Source of the DNA: Psychrobacter sp. M13
GTDB lineage: Bacteria > Pseudomonadota > Gammaproteobacteria > Pseudomonadales > Moraxellaceae
Assembly (NCBI RefSeq): GCF_030718935.1
Contig: NZ_CP132194.1
Location: forward strand, 186,001 to 250,000
DNA length: 64,000 bases
Direction of reading: 5' to 3'
The position numbers were made by a program, and so were the translations under genes. Positions 1 through 8,368 of the stretch are shown one piece after another. How positions within the stretch are numbered: position 1 is the first letter of the stretch; each line of letters opens with the position of its first letter. The notes beneath the pieces were generated by a model. The model was not told the origin of the DNA, searched no databases, and was given only the letters and a program-made list of their open reading frames with translations.

Positions 1-281
1 TTATAGACCCGTTCAATATAACGGGCGTCATCCGCACCTAAGGAGTCCATTACTTCGTTATATAGCGCGTTTAACTCTGAAGCTAATGCAGCCGATTGTG
101 CTTTGGATAAGGGTGTTTGGGTCAAAGTAGGATAAGGCTGTGCTTTGGCTGACTGTGAGGTCTCTATACATTCTTGAGAGACAGTGTTTCTGTAAGTAGT
201 GGCTCTAGCTTTTGCGATAGCTGGCGTGGTCAAAATAGGAACAGCAGAATGTACAGGGGATATCGGCGGTAATAAGCGCAT
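1..281 (-). CDS. N-terminal part of a probable fatty-acid (acyl) desaturase, runs off the window
   Basis: The complement reads open from an ATG at 281 to the window edge, giving about 93 residues. The first ~65 residues are low-complexity (Ser/Thr/Ala/Pro). They are followed by a helical stretch ending LGADDARYIERVY, which resembles the region just before the membrane di-iron domain of bacterial acyl desaturases. The gene lies directly downstream, on the same strand, of an NAD(P)H ferredoxin reductase. In related Moraxellaceae such reductases are encoded next to the desaturase they feed with electrons. The histidine boxes that would prove the family lie outside the window, so the product name rests on context and a short motif. 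The 253 bp between the two genes allow a separate promoter. Confidence 0.5.
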   Translation of the reverse strand, partial: MRLLPPISPVHSAVPILTTPAIAKARATTYRNTVSQECIETSQSAKAQPYPTLTQTPLSKAQSAALASELNALYNEVMDSLGADDARYIERVY

Positions 282-534
282 TAATAATCCTTAACCGAGA
301 CTGCTTATAGCTATTTATCATTGGCGATATCAGCGACGGTTTAATCAATAAAATAGGCTTTATCATACAATATAGCTGAAATTTATTCTATCTACATCGG
401 CGTTAAGTTGCTGTATTTTGGTTAGTTTTTCTAATCGTGTAGTAATAATTATAAAATTAAGCTAATTAATTATTCTGTCAAATAAAGGTTAGAAATGTTC
501 TATATTTTTAGGGCTTTGTAGAGATGTCATTCAC

Positions 535-1734
535 CTAAATATCAAGCACCACATCACTCATCGCCACGTTAATACAAGTCTGGATAGAGTCGTGACCATC
601 ACCGCTCAGCTTACCTGTCTGAATGTTTTTGACGACGCCACTGATTTTATTACAGCGACACAGTTGGCAAATACCTTGACGACAACCGTAATTAAGACGA
701 ATACCAGCCTCTTCAGCACTAAGCAATAATGTGCTATCACTGCTAAACTGCTGCTGGCGCTGGCGCAAATATACCGTATGCGTGGCTAAATCAAATTGCT
801 CATCTAGAGTATCTAACGCTAGCTCAGATAGAGCAGTGCCAAAGCGCTCAATAATAATATTCTCACGTAGTGAACTTTCTTTACTAGAATCAAGATTGCC
901 TAATGAGTTTGCAGCTATCTCATCTACCGCCTTGTATAAACTTGCTAATAAAGCTTGCGAGCCACAAGCAAATATCTGGGTCTCTGGTAAAGGCAAATCT
1001 AACGTCAAAAGACTAGCAGCCTGCAAATGACGACTGCCTACCAAATAGCTATCAGGATTTTGCGTATCAACTAAATAATAAGTAAAGCTGGCATGCTCGT
1101 TTTTTAGCTGTTGCCAATAATTCTCTAACACTGCGCCACGATTATAATGCACTAGCGTCACTTGCCGCTTATCTGCTAGCGCTTGCGTGATCAGTCCTAA
1201 CATTGGGGTAATCCCACTACCACCTGCTATAAATAACAAAGGTGCTTGATTAGCTGAACTGGCTTGCTGCAAGGTAAAGTCACCACTAGGCGCACTACTA
1301 TCGAATATCGTACCAATAGCGGCGTGCTTGGTGAGATAGTCTGATACTTCTCCTTGCGGCTTGATAGCGATGGTCAAGGTTTGGCGCTGTTTGTTTTTAG
1401 CAGTAGTTTTACTACTCTCAGTCCACCATAAATCTTGCTTTGGTAAGCCGACTAGCGAGTAGCTGCGCTGATGATAAATACCTTCGATAGGAATTTTCAG
1501 ATTAATATATTGACCCCCATGCCAGCCGCTATGTTGACCCTTTTTAGTATCAAAAAATCGCTGCTTAAAAGCGCGATTGACCTCAAACTGGAGCGCTATC
1601 AGCTCATCGCTCAGTGCCTGTCTAGCAATAAGTCGTAATTTTGGCGCAGTCAATGACCAAAATGGTGACAAGTGCGAACCAATGAAGTCAACAAACGCGC
1701 TTTGAATAATCTCAGGACGATAACTAGAGGTCAT
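535..1734 (-). CDS. Ferredoxin reductase with C-terminal plant-type [2Fe-2S] domain
   Basis: This 399-residue flavoprotein would move electrons from NAD(P)H through FAD to its own [2Fe-2S] centre. Residues ~30-155 form the FAD-binding barrel, with the RSYSLVG flavin motif at 90-96. Residues ~165-260 form the nucleotide-binding domain, starting with IAGGSGITPM. Residues ~318-399 carry a plant-type ferredoxin domain with cysteine ligands at 351, 356, 359 and 387. This FNR-plus-ferredoxin layout matches the reductases paired with membrane fatty-acid desaturases, and the neighbouring downstream gene is a probable desaturase, so lipid desaturation is the likely role (inference). A divergent ABC-F gene lies upstream. 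Insert residues ~100-118 and ~277-292 are polar and probably loops. Confidence 0.85.
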   Translation of the reverse strand: MTSSYRPEIIQSAFVDFIGSHLSPFWSLTAPKLRLIARQALSDELIALQFEVNRAFKQRFFDTKKGQHSGWHGGQYINLKIPIEGIYHQRSYSLVGLPKQDLWWTESSKTTAKNKQRQTLTIAIKPQGEVSDYLTKHAAIGTIFDSSAPSGDFTLQQASSANQAPLLFIAGGSGITPMLGLITQALADKRQVTLVHYNRGAVLENYWQQLKNEHASFTYYLVDTQNPDSYLVGSRHLQAASLLTLDLPLPETQIFACGSQALLASLYKAVDEIAANSLGNLDSSKESSLRENIIIERFGTALSELALDTLDEQFDLATHTVYLRQRQQQFSSDSTLLLSAEEAGIRLNYGCRQGICQLCRCNKISGVVKNIQTGKLSGDGHDSIQTCINVAMSDVVLDI

Positions 1735-1992
1735 AAGTGAGCTATTTCATAATGAATCTTAGTAATATAATGAGGTTTAAATCGTTATTAACAATAGCTT
1801 TACCCTATATAGCTAGATAAAAAGAACTGAAAAATTTTGCTAAACAGCCTACTAGCTTGCAGCCTATGCGCCACAATGCGATAATGAATGACAATTTATA
1901 ATCCTATTTTTGAGGCTGAGCAAATACATCTGCTTTTGTTCTTTGATAAAGCGCGCTTGCTCGCCTATTTTATGCAGTCCATCGGAGTGTTA

Positions 1993-3654
1993 ATGGCTCA
2001 ATATATCTACACGATGAACAACGTGTCAAAACTTGTTCCGCCTAAGCGCGAGATTCTAAAAAACATCAATTTATCATTTTTCCCTGGTGCCAAAATTGGC
2101 GTTTTAGGTATCAATGGTTCAGGTAAATCTACTTTGCTACGTATTATGGCAGGCGTGGATACTGAGTTCAGTGGCGAAGCACGTGCGCAAACAGGAACTA
2201 AGATCGGCTATTTGCCACAAGAGCCACAGCTCGATGATAGCAAAGATGTGCGCGGTAATGTCGAAGATGGTATGCGCGAAGCTTTGGATGCGCTCGAGCG
2301 TCTAGATGCTATCTATGCCGAATATGCTGAGCCTGATGCTGACTTTGATAAACTGGCTGAAGAGCAAGGCAAGATGGAAGACATCATTCAGTCTTGGGAT
2401 GCGCACAACTTAAATAACCAGCTAGAAAAAGCCGCTGATGCGCTACGTCTGCCACCATGGGATGCAGATGTCAGCAAACTATCAGGTGGTGAAAAACGTC
2501 GTGTAGCTTTGTGCCGTCTGCTACTATCACGCCCTGATATGTTACTACTCGATGAGCCAACCAACCATTTGGACGCTGAGTCCGTGGCTTGGCTTGAGCA
2601 GTTCTTGCAGAATTACAGCGGTACTATCGTCGCTATCACCCATGATCGTTATTTCTTAGATAACGTTGCTCAGTGGATATTGGAATTAGATCGTGGCCAT
2701 GGCTATCCGTATGAAGGTAACTATACCCAGTGGCTTGAGCAAAAAAACACTCGTTTAGAGCAGCAGAATAAGCAAGAAGAGTCATTCGCTAAAGCGCTGA
2801 AAAAAGAGCTGGAATGGATTCGTAAAAATCAAAAAGGCCAAACAGCAAAGTCAAAATCTCGTGTGCAACGTTTTGAAGAGCTAAACTCAACGGAGTTTCA
2901 AAAGCGTAACGAAACCTCTGAGATTTATATTCCACCTGGTCCACGTCTAGGTAATAAAGTCATCGAAGTCAACGATATCTCCAAGTCATTTGGCGATCGC
3001 CTGCTTTATAAAGACTTGAGCTTTAATGTGCCAGCGGGTGCTATCGTTGGTATTATCGGCCCTAATGGCGCAGGCAAGACCACGCTATTTAATATGATTA
3101 CTGAGCGTGATACGCCAGATACGGGTTCTGTTGATTTGGGCGAAAGCGTCAGCGTTGCTTATGTCGGTCAGGTGCGTGATAACTTAGATGATAAAAAGAC
3201 TGTATGGGAAGAGATCTCTGACGGTCTAGATATCATCACGGTTGGTGACTATACCACGCCAAGTCGTGCTTACATCGGACGCTTTAACTTCAAAGGCTCA
3301 GATCAGCAAAAGCACGTTGGTCAACTGTCTGGTGGTGAGCGTAACCGTCTGCAATTAGCCAAAACGCTAAAGCAAGGCGCGAACGTATTGTTACTTGATG
3401 AGCCATCGAACGATTTGGATATTGAGACTTTGCGTGCGCTTGAAGACGCTATTCAAGTCTTCCCAGGTACCGTAATGGTAGTCTCGCATGATCGCTGGTT
3501 CTTAGATCGTATTGCCACTCATATCTTAGCTTTTGAAGAGGAAGGCCCGATCTGGTATGACGGTAACTATACTGAATTTGAAGCGTATCGCAAAAAGACC
3601 ATGGGTGATGATTCAGGTCCAAAACGCGCAAAGTATAAAAAAATTACGAGCTAA
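1993..3654 (+). CDS. ettA: Energy-dependent translational throttle protein EttA (ABC-F ATPase)
   Basis: EttA binds the ribosomal E site and gates entry into elongation according to the ATP/ADP ratio. The 553-residue protein has two ABC domains. Domain 1 has Walker A GINGSGKST, the signature LSGGEKRR and Walker B LLLDEPTNHLD. A charged linker with KNQKGQTAKSKSRVQRFEEL follows, and domain 2 has GPNGAGKTT, LSGGERNR and LLLDEPSNDLD. E. coli EttA is 555 residues and also begins MAQY. The frame is open upstream to 1888, but the ATG at 1993 fits the family start and is preceded by GGAG at 1984-1987, so the 35-residue extension is rejected. It is a cytoplasmic, single-gene unit ending in a strong terminator. 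Confidence 0.96.
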   Translation: MAQYIYTMNNVSKLVPPKREILKNINLSFFPGAKIGVLGINGSGKSTLLRIMAGVDTEFSGEARAQTGTKIGYLPQEPQLDDSKDVRGNVEDGMREALDALERLDAIYAEYAEPDADFDKLAEEQGKMEDIIQSWDAHNLNNQLEKAADALRLPPWDADVSKLSGGEKRRVALCRLLLSRPDMLLLDEPTNHLDAESVAWLEQFLQNYSGTIVAITHDRYFLDNVAQWILELDRGHGYPYEGNYTQWLEQKNTRLEQQNKQEESFAKALKKELEWIRKNQKGQTAKSKSRVQRFEELNSTEFQKRNETSEIYIPPGPRLGNKVIEVNDISKSFGDRLLYKDLSFNVPAGAIVGIIGPNGAGKTTLFNMITERDTPDTGSVDLGESVSVAYVGQVRDNLDDKKTVWEEISDGLDIITVGDYTTPSRAYIGRFNFKGSDQQKHVGQLSGGERNRLQLAKTLKQGANVLLLDEPSNDLDIETLRALEDAIQVFPGTVMVVSHDRWFLDRIATHILAFEEEGPIWYDGNYTEFEAYRKKTMGDDSGPKRAKYKKITS

Positions 3655-3672
3655 ACTATCAAACGTATAGCT

Positions 3673-3720
3673 CAATACACAAAAAGACCGCTAATCTATT
3701 AGCGGTCTTTTTGTGTATTG
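3673..3720. terminator. Bidirectional intrinsic terminator between ettA and plsB
   Basis: A perfect inverted repeat with 22-nt arms (3673-3694 and 3699-3720) surrounds a TCTA loop. The GC core AGACCGCTAA is flanked by A and T runs on both sides, so it can stop ettA on the plus strand and plsB on the minus strand. Confidence 0.9.
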
Positions 3721-3746
3721 AAAGTCATAAATTAAATAACTACTCT

Positions 3747-6614
3747 CTAACGCTTACGCCCAAATTTACGCTGTTTTTTATTGCTAATAGCGGTAATAGC
3801 ATGAGTAATCTCTTCATCATCGAGGCTGGCGACTTGTTGTAATATTTGCATCATATCAGTGCTCAGCACGTATTTGGCATGATGGGCGATATTATTAATA
3901 CGCTCATCAAAGATGAGGACACCAGTCTCGCTATCGGTTTGAATATAGTTGAGACGAATGAGCGCATTGACAAAACTAATAAACAAGGAGCGATCAAAGA
4001 AGTCGGGAATATCATCAGCATATAATACTGATAGTCGCTGACCTAGCAGATGACACAGATCAATGACCTCTTCTGCCGTTAGATTGCCCGAACCTTGCTG
4101 AGCGAGCAGGGCAAGGGTCATGAAGTAACGCTCTAGGCTATGCTCGACAGGCGTTGCCAATACCATTAATTGCTGATAGCTGCTGCTATTAGTCTCCGGA
4201 ACACCTAAAACGCCATCACCTAACTCGACGATTAGATCATGAGCGATAAGGTTGTCTATCTTTTTGACGAGAATATCCTGTAGACCATGCGCAGAATAAT
4301 ATAAGAACAGCTCACTTTGCAAGAATGGATAGAGCTGAGCGACGATATCATCAAGACGATGACGCTTGATACGGCCGTTACGAGCCACTAGTGCGGCTAA
4401 GAATGACTGCAAAATAAACACATGCAAAATATTATTACGGAAGTAACTCAGCAGCGCCGCTTGACGTCCAATGACCTGAATAATGTCACCTAAGATATGC
4501 GGCGTACGCTCAATGAGTTTGAGCTTGATACCATAGTCGATAATCTGCTGCGGCTGCATATCGGTAATAACCGTATCATCATCATAGGGCTGCTGGCGAG
4601 CAATACTCTGATAGAGCGCGATCTGCTCACGGCAAATCTCTTCATCAAGCGCCGCTTTTGGTGCTGATAAGAGTACTAATGACAGTAGCGAGATTGGATT
4701 GATAACAGCGGCTTTGTTGATATGCTGCATGATCTTGACACCGATATTATCGACCATAGCAGTGGCTTTTGCATCTAACGGCGTATCAGTGCGATCCGCA
4801 GGTAGACTATCAGCTGGCACATCAAACTTAGTCAAAAAGTCCGTTAAATGCAGCGGCGCCCCAAAGCTGAGATGGACATTACCAAAGATACGCTCAATTT
4901 TGCGACTGACTTTGAGTAGACCGACTAATGATTCAGACTCTTTTTGTTTACCTTTGAGCTCACCTACATAAGTCGCTCCTTCCATAATGCGCTCATAACC
5001 AATATAAGTAGGGATAAACACTACAGGCTTATTGGTGCGACGCAGCTGACTATGTACTGTCATCGCCAGCATGCCCATTTTGGGAGGTAATAGACGACCT
5101 GAGCGTGAGCGACCGCCCTCAACGAAGTATTCAATCGGTGTATTACGTGTGATCAACGTATGCATATATTCACGCAGTACCGCAGTATATAGGGCGTTAC
5201 CACGGAAGCTGCGACGGATAAAGAACGCCACTGCACCACGCAATAAGGGCCCTAATACAGGCACATCTAAATTATCGCCTGCTGCTACATAAGGAATGCT
5301 GAGTCCGCGCTTATAGATAACATAAGACAATAGTAAATAGTCGACATGACTGCGATGACAGGGTACATAGATAATCTCGTGATCCGCTGCCAGCTCACGT
5401 ACGCGCTCGAAATGATGCACTTCTACGCCGTCATAAAGCTGCGTCCACAGCCAAGTTAAAAATCGATCAAAGACTCTGATGATGGGATAAGAGTAGTCGT
5501 TTACCATCTCGTTAGCATAGCCTTTGGCAAGGCTACGTGCCTCGCGGGTACTAACACCCGTCTCATTAGCCTCGCTCTCTATCGCGTGTCTGATAGCAGG
5601 GGAGTAGATCAGCTTATCGACTAGATTACGTTTGTCTGATAAGTCAGGACCGAGCATGCTGGCGCGCTGCTTATCGAGATAAATATTGAGCTGCTGCTGC
5701 ATAGTACGTACCAGCTCGCGATTAGCATCGGCAGCAGGCACTAAAGGATGCGATAGTAAAGGCTGCTCTAATGCATTATTTAAGCTGGCGGTAGTCAGGT
5801 CAGTATTAATATCGGTGCCTAGATTAGCACTTATACTAGTATTGGTATCAGTACTAGAATCACGATTTATATCGGAATTGGCATTACTCTCAAAGCTAGT
5901 AGCTATAGGACAATCGTCATCATCGTCGTGTAAGCTATTATAGATGACAGCGCGCAGATCTTGTGGCGGATGAAACTGCACAAAAGTATCGCGACCCATA
6001 ACACCAATATTGAATAGCTGCTTGGTGATACTAGGGTCTGCCCAGTTATCGCTCATCAATAGCTTGAATAGTGAGTCCTCCTTTTCAGGCGCGCGACCCC
6101 AGAGAATAGACACAGGTATCAGACGAATCTGCAGATCAGGATACTGCAAAATAGCAGAAATGAGACGTAACAGGCGCGGTGAGACTTGATCGTCTTTAGC
6201 GTTTGGATGATGTAAAAATACAATCGCTGCGTTCTCATCTATATGATGAGTTTCATCTTTTACTTCAAATAACGCAGGCGGTAGATTATGCTCTTGAGTT
6301 TGCAAATCGATCAATATACTGTTGGAGCGTGAATAGTCTTGCAGTACATAAAAGGTCAGTATATGATCATTAGCATCAAAATCTGGTAGCTCGCCTAATA
6401 GTTTTGGCTTGACGGCCACATCGAGCATTTGACCTGATAGCTTACGATAGAGCTGATTAATAGGTGCTTTAGAGTAGGGTTTAGCGACCACTTTTGGATA
6501 GGGTAGATTACCATCATCATTAACCTCGTCAGTATGAGCTGAGGAAGTTTCTGAGAGTTCATTTTTGGCGAACTTACTTTTTAGAAAGCTGTTTTTTAGA
6601 AAGTCGGGTATCAT
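3747..6614 (-). CDS. plsB: Glycerol-3-phosphate acyltransferase PlsB
   Basis: PlsB makes lysophosphatidate from glycerol-3-phosphate and acyl-CoA or acyl-ACP at the inner membrane, the first step of phospholipid synthesis. All four acyltransferase blocks are visible: HRSHVDY at 420-426 (catalytic His/Asp), FFIRRSFRG, EYFVEGGRSRSG and FIPTYIGYER. At 955 residues it is longer than E. coli PlsB (807). Part of the excess is an Asp/Asn/Ser/Thr-rich insertion at residues ~228-285, just before the catalytic region, which looks disordered. It is monocistronic and convergent with ettA. It is divergent from ybaK across 114 bp, which must hold both promoters. Confidence 0.95.
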   Translation of the reverse strand: MIPDFLKNSFLKSKFAKNELSETSSAHTDEVNDDGNLPYPKVVAKPYSKAPINQLYRKLSGQMLDVAVKPKLLGELPDFDANDHILTFYVLQDYSRSNSILIDLQTQEHNLPPALFEVKDETHHIDENAAIVFLHHPNAKDDQVSPRLLRLISAILQYPDLQIRLIPVSILWGRAPEKEDSLFKLLMSDNWADPSITKQLFNIGVMGRDTFVQFHPPQDLRAVIYNSLHDDDDDCPIATSFESNANSDINRDSSTDTNTSISANLGTDINTDLTTASLNNALEQPLLSHPLVPAADANRELVRTMQQQLNIYLDKQRASMLGPDLSDKRNLVDKLIYSPAIRHAIESEANETGVSTREARSLAKGYANEMVNDYSYPIIRVFDRFLTWLWTQLYDGVEVHHFERVRELAADHEIIYVPCHRSHVDYLLLSYVIYKRGLSIPYVAAGDNLDVPVLGPLLRGAVAFFIRRSFRGNALYTAVLREYMHTLITRNTPIEYFVEGGRSRSGRLLPPKMGMLAMTVHSQLRRTNKPVVFIPTYIGYERIMEGATYVGELKGKQKESESLVGLLKVSRKIERIFGNVHLSFGAPLHLTDFLTKFDVPADSLPADRTDTPLDAKATAMVDNIGVKIMQHINKAAVINPISLLSLVLLSAPKAALDEEICREQIALYQSIARQQPYDDDTVITDMQPQQIIDYGIKLKLIERTPHILGDIIQVIGRQAALLSYFRNNILHVFILQSFLAALVARNGRIKRHRLDDIVAQLYPFLQSELFLYYSAHGLQDILVKKIDNLIAHDLIVELGDGVLGVPETNSSSYQQLMVLATPVEHSLERYFMTLALLAQQGSGNLTAEEVIDLCHLLGQRLSVLYADDIPDFFDRSLFISFVNALIRLNYIQTDSETGVLIFDERINNIAHHAKYVLSTDMMQILQQVASLDDEEITHAITAISNKKQRKFGRKR

Positions 6615-6728
6615 AATCAGTAGTCAAATTTTATAAATATAATACGCTTATGATGCCACAAAAGTGGTTAAAGCGATATATAGTATGTATAGCCATTTTA
6701 ATTTTGTTAGATGAGGACGCGCTTTAAT

Positions 6729-7202
6729 ATGACCCCTGCGATTGATCTTGCTAAACAGCTTAAGCTTAACTACCAGCTACATGAATATACTCATGATAGT
6801 CATGCAGAGTCTTACGGTTTAGAGGCTGCCCAAAAGCTCGGTGTTGCCGCCGAGCAAGTATTTAAAACCTTAGTGGTGCAAACAGAAACAGCAACGCTAG
6901 CTGTCGCTATAGTGCCCGTCAATACCACAGTGAGCTTTAAAAAAATGGCAAAAGCTATCGGCTGTAAAAAGGTGCAAATGGCCGAGCCACAGCAAGTTGA
7001 GCGCAGTACAGGCTATATACTCGGTGGCGTCAGCCCATTAGCACAAAAAAAGCGTCTACTGACAATCATAGATAGCTCAGCTCAATCTAAAGCAACCATC
7101 TATGTCAGCGCGGGTCGACGCGGGCTTGAGATTGAGCTGCCAGCACAGCAATTGGCCGATACTCTAAACGCTCGTTTTATAGATATTGCCGACAATAGCT
7201 AA
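6729..7202 (+). CDS. ybaK: Cys-tRNA(Pro) deacylase YbaK
   Basis: YbaK hydrolyses Cys mischarged on tRNA-Pro by ProRS, acting in trans in the cytoplasm. The 157-residue protein aligns by eye along its whole length with E. coli YbaK. It starts MTPAIDLAKQL and carries VFKTLVV, the KMAKAIGCKKVQMA helix with the conserved lysine, STGYILGGVSPL and IYVSAGRRGLEIEL. An upstream in-frame ATG at 6711 would add six residues. The internal ATG at 6729 matches the family start and has GAGG about 14 nt upstream. It stands alone between plsB and the CHMI-like gene, 75 bp upstream of the latter, and may be cotranscribed with it. Confidence 0.92.
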   Translation: MTPAIDLAKQLKLNYQLHEYTHDSHAESYGLEAAQKLGVAAEQVFKTLVVQTETATLAVAIVPVNTTVSFKKMAKAIGCKKVQMAEPQQVERSTGYILGGVSPLAQKKRLLTIIDSSAQSKATIYVSAGRRGLEIELPAQQLADTLNARFIDIADNS

Positions 7203-7277
7203 GATATTTTAGCGAGGTTTAGATAAACCAATCTTTGCTAAATGACTACGTCTTAAACGTACTATAAGGATAAAACC

Positions 7278-7652
7278 ATGCCACATTTGACCATTCAAGC
7301 TACGCCAAACGTTATTATTCCTCACGAGGAGTCATTACTTAAAGCCTTAAACCAAGCGCTTTGGGATAGCGGACACTTTAATAATAAAATAGATATCAAA
7401 GCACGTTTTTTGCCAGTCACTACATTTTTGGTTGGAGTAGAAGATGATGAGCAGGCGAATGGGTTTGTTTATGCAAACTGTAAGCTGATGGCAGGGAGAG
7501 ACGATGAAGTACGTGATAAGCTGGCACAGTTATTAGTAACCACTATTGAGCAAAATCTGAGCGCTGAGCAGTCAGGCCGTGCCAGCTTACAGATATGCGT
7601 TGAAGTAGAAGAGATTAGTCCTATTTATCATAAGAAAGTGATGGGGAGTTAG
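7278..7652 (+). CDS. 5-carboxymethyl-2-hydroxymuconate isomerase family protein (HpaF-like)
   Basis: This 124-residue protein has the size and N-terminus of the CHMI branch of the tautomerase superfamily (E. coli HpaF is 126 residues). It begins MPHLTI, so removal of Met exposes the Pro that acts as catalytic base in this family. The middle FLPVTTFLVG and C-terminal QICVEVEEISPIYHKK segments also fit. The family enzyme isomerises a homoprotocatechuate catabolic intermediate. No other genes of that pathway are nearby, so the actual substrate is uncertain and a stand-alone tautomerase is possible. A ribosome site, AAGGA, lies 6-10 nt upstream of the start. Confidence 0.75.
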   Translation: MPHLTIQATPNVIIPHEESLLKALNQALWDSGHFNNKIDIKARFLPVTTFLVGVEDDEQANGFVYANCKLMAGRDDEVRDKLAQLLVTTIEQNLSAEQSGRASLQICVEVEEISPIYHKKVMGS

Positions 7653-7737
7653 AATTTTAATGAAGTCGTATCGTAGTAACTATCTAAATGCTGAGTTAAA
7701 AACTTAGACTTTAAATCATAGTTAAAAGTGAAGAAAA

Positions 7738-8193
7738 TTACAAATACTCGCATAATGATTCACTAGCGTATTTCGGCAAAATAATAACCTCAACTTTATA
7801 GCCTGCTGTTTTACCTTGAGTTGCCATCAGATTACGAGCGATACGTAGTTTATAGTTGCCCGTTTGTGGCAAGCAGCCTTGATAAACGATACCGCCTTTA
7901 GTACCGTCTTGACTGCCATCAGGCATATGCAGCACGCCAACATTAGCCGTTTCAGACATTCCTGTAAGCGGTGCAATATTGATTAACGCATATTGCCAAC
8001 TTGCTGCGTTGAATTGATACCAGTGCTCATTTTGATTCGGGTTTAACTTACCTATTATCGTAGTGCTTATTTGCCCCTTGTTGATTTGAATAGGCGTAGG
8101 TTGAGTAACCGTGTGAGCGTGAGCACTGCTGACACTTATTAAACCAATAGCGGTGAAAGTCAAGATAACGCGTTTGATTGAGAGCGATTGCAT
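7738..8193 (-). CDS. Secreted protein of unknown function, probable periplasmic beta-sandwich
   Basis: The 151-residue product has a clear Sec signal peptide: basic MQSLSIKR, then a hydrophobic stretch ending SSAHA at about residue 26. The mature part has a repeating pattern of short beta-like stretches (STTIIGKLNPNQNEHWYQF, YALINIAPL, YKLRIARNL, YKVEVIIL). This recalls small PPC-like or lectin-like secreted domains. Two cysteines, one mid-protein in GCLPQ and one in the final LCEYL, could form a disulfide that ties the C-terminus down. No catalytic motif is seen. It is convergent with the CHMI gene and upstream of the acyl-CoA dehydrogenase terminator. I do not recognise a named family. Confidence 0.7.
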   Translation of the reverse strand: MQSLSIKRVILTFTAIGLISVSSAHAHTVTQPTPIQINKGQISTTIIGKLNPNQNEHWYQFNAASWQYALINIAPLTGMSETANVGVLHMPDGSQDGTKGGIVYQGCLPQTGNYKLRIARNLMATQGKTAGYKVEVIILPKYASESLCEYL

Positions 8194-8312
8194 AAACGAT
8201 TCCTATGAAACTGAATAAAAACGATTATATTTGAGCAAGTCACAGATAATGTGACTATATTGTTTATAGTAACCATATTTTCTAATGATTATGAGACTAA
8301 TTTAGACCGCAT

Positions 8313-8342
8313 AAAAAAGCGCCTAAATATAGGCGCTTTTTT
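8313..8342 (-). terminator. Intrinsic terminator of the acyl-CoA dehydrogenase gene
   Basis: A 13-nt perfect inverted repeat (AAAAAAGCGCCTA / TAGGCGCTTTTTT) with an AATA loop lies just past the stop codon at 8369 on the minus strand. Confidence 0.85.
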
Positions 8343-8368
8343 ATGAATGATCTATTAATTTTTTAATC

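Noticed and set aside
1888..1992. 35-residue N-terminal extension of EttA
   Set aside because: The family starts at MAQY and a GGAG ribosome site precedes the ATG at 1993.
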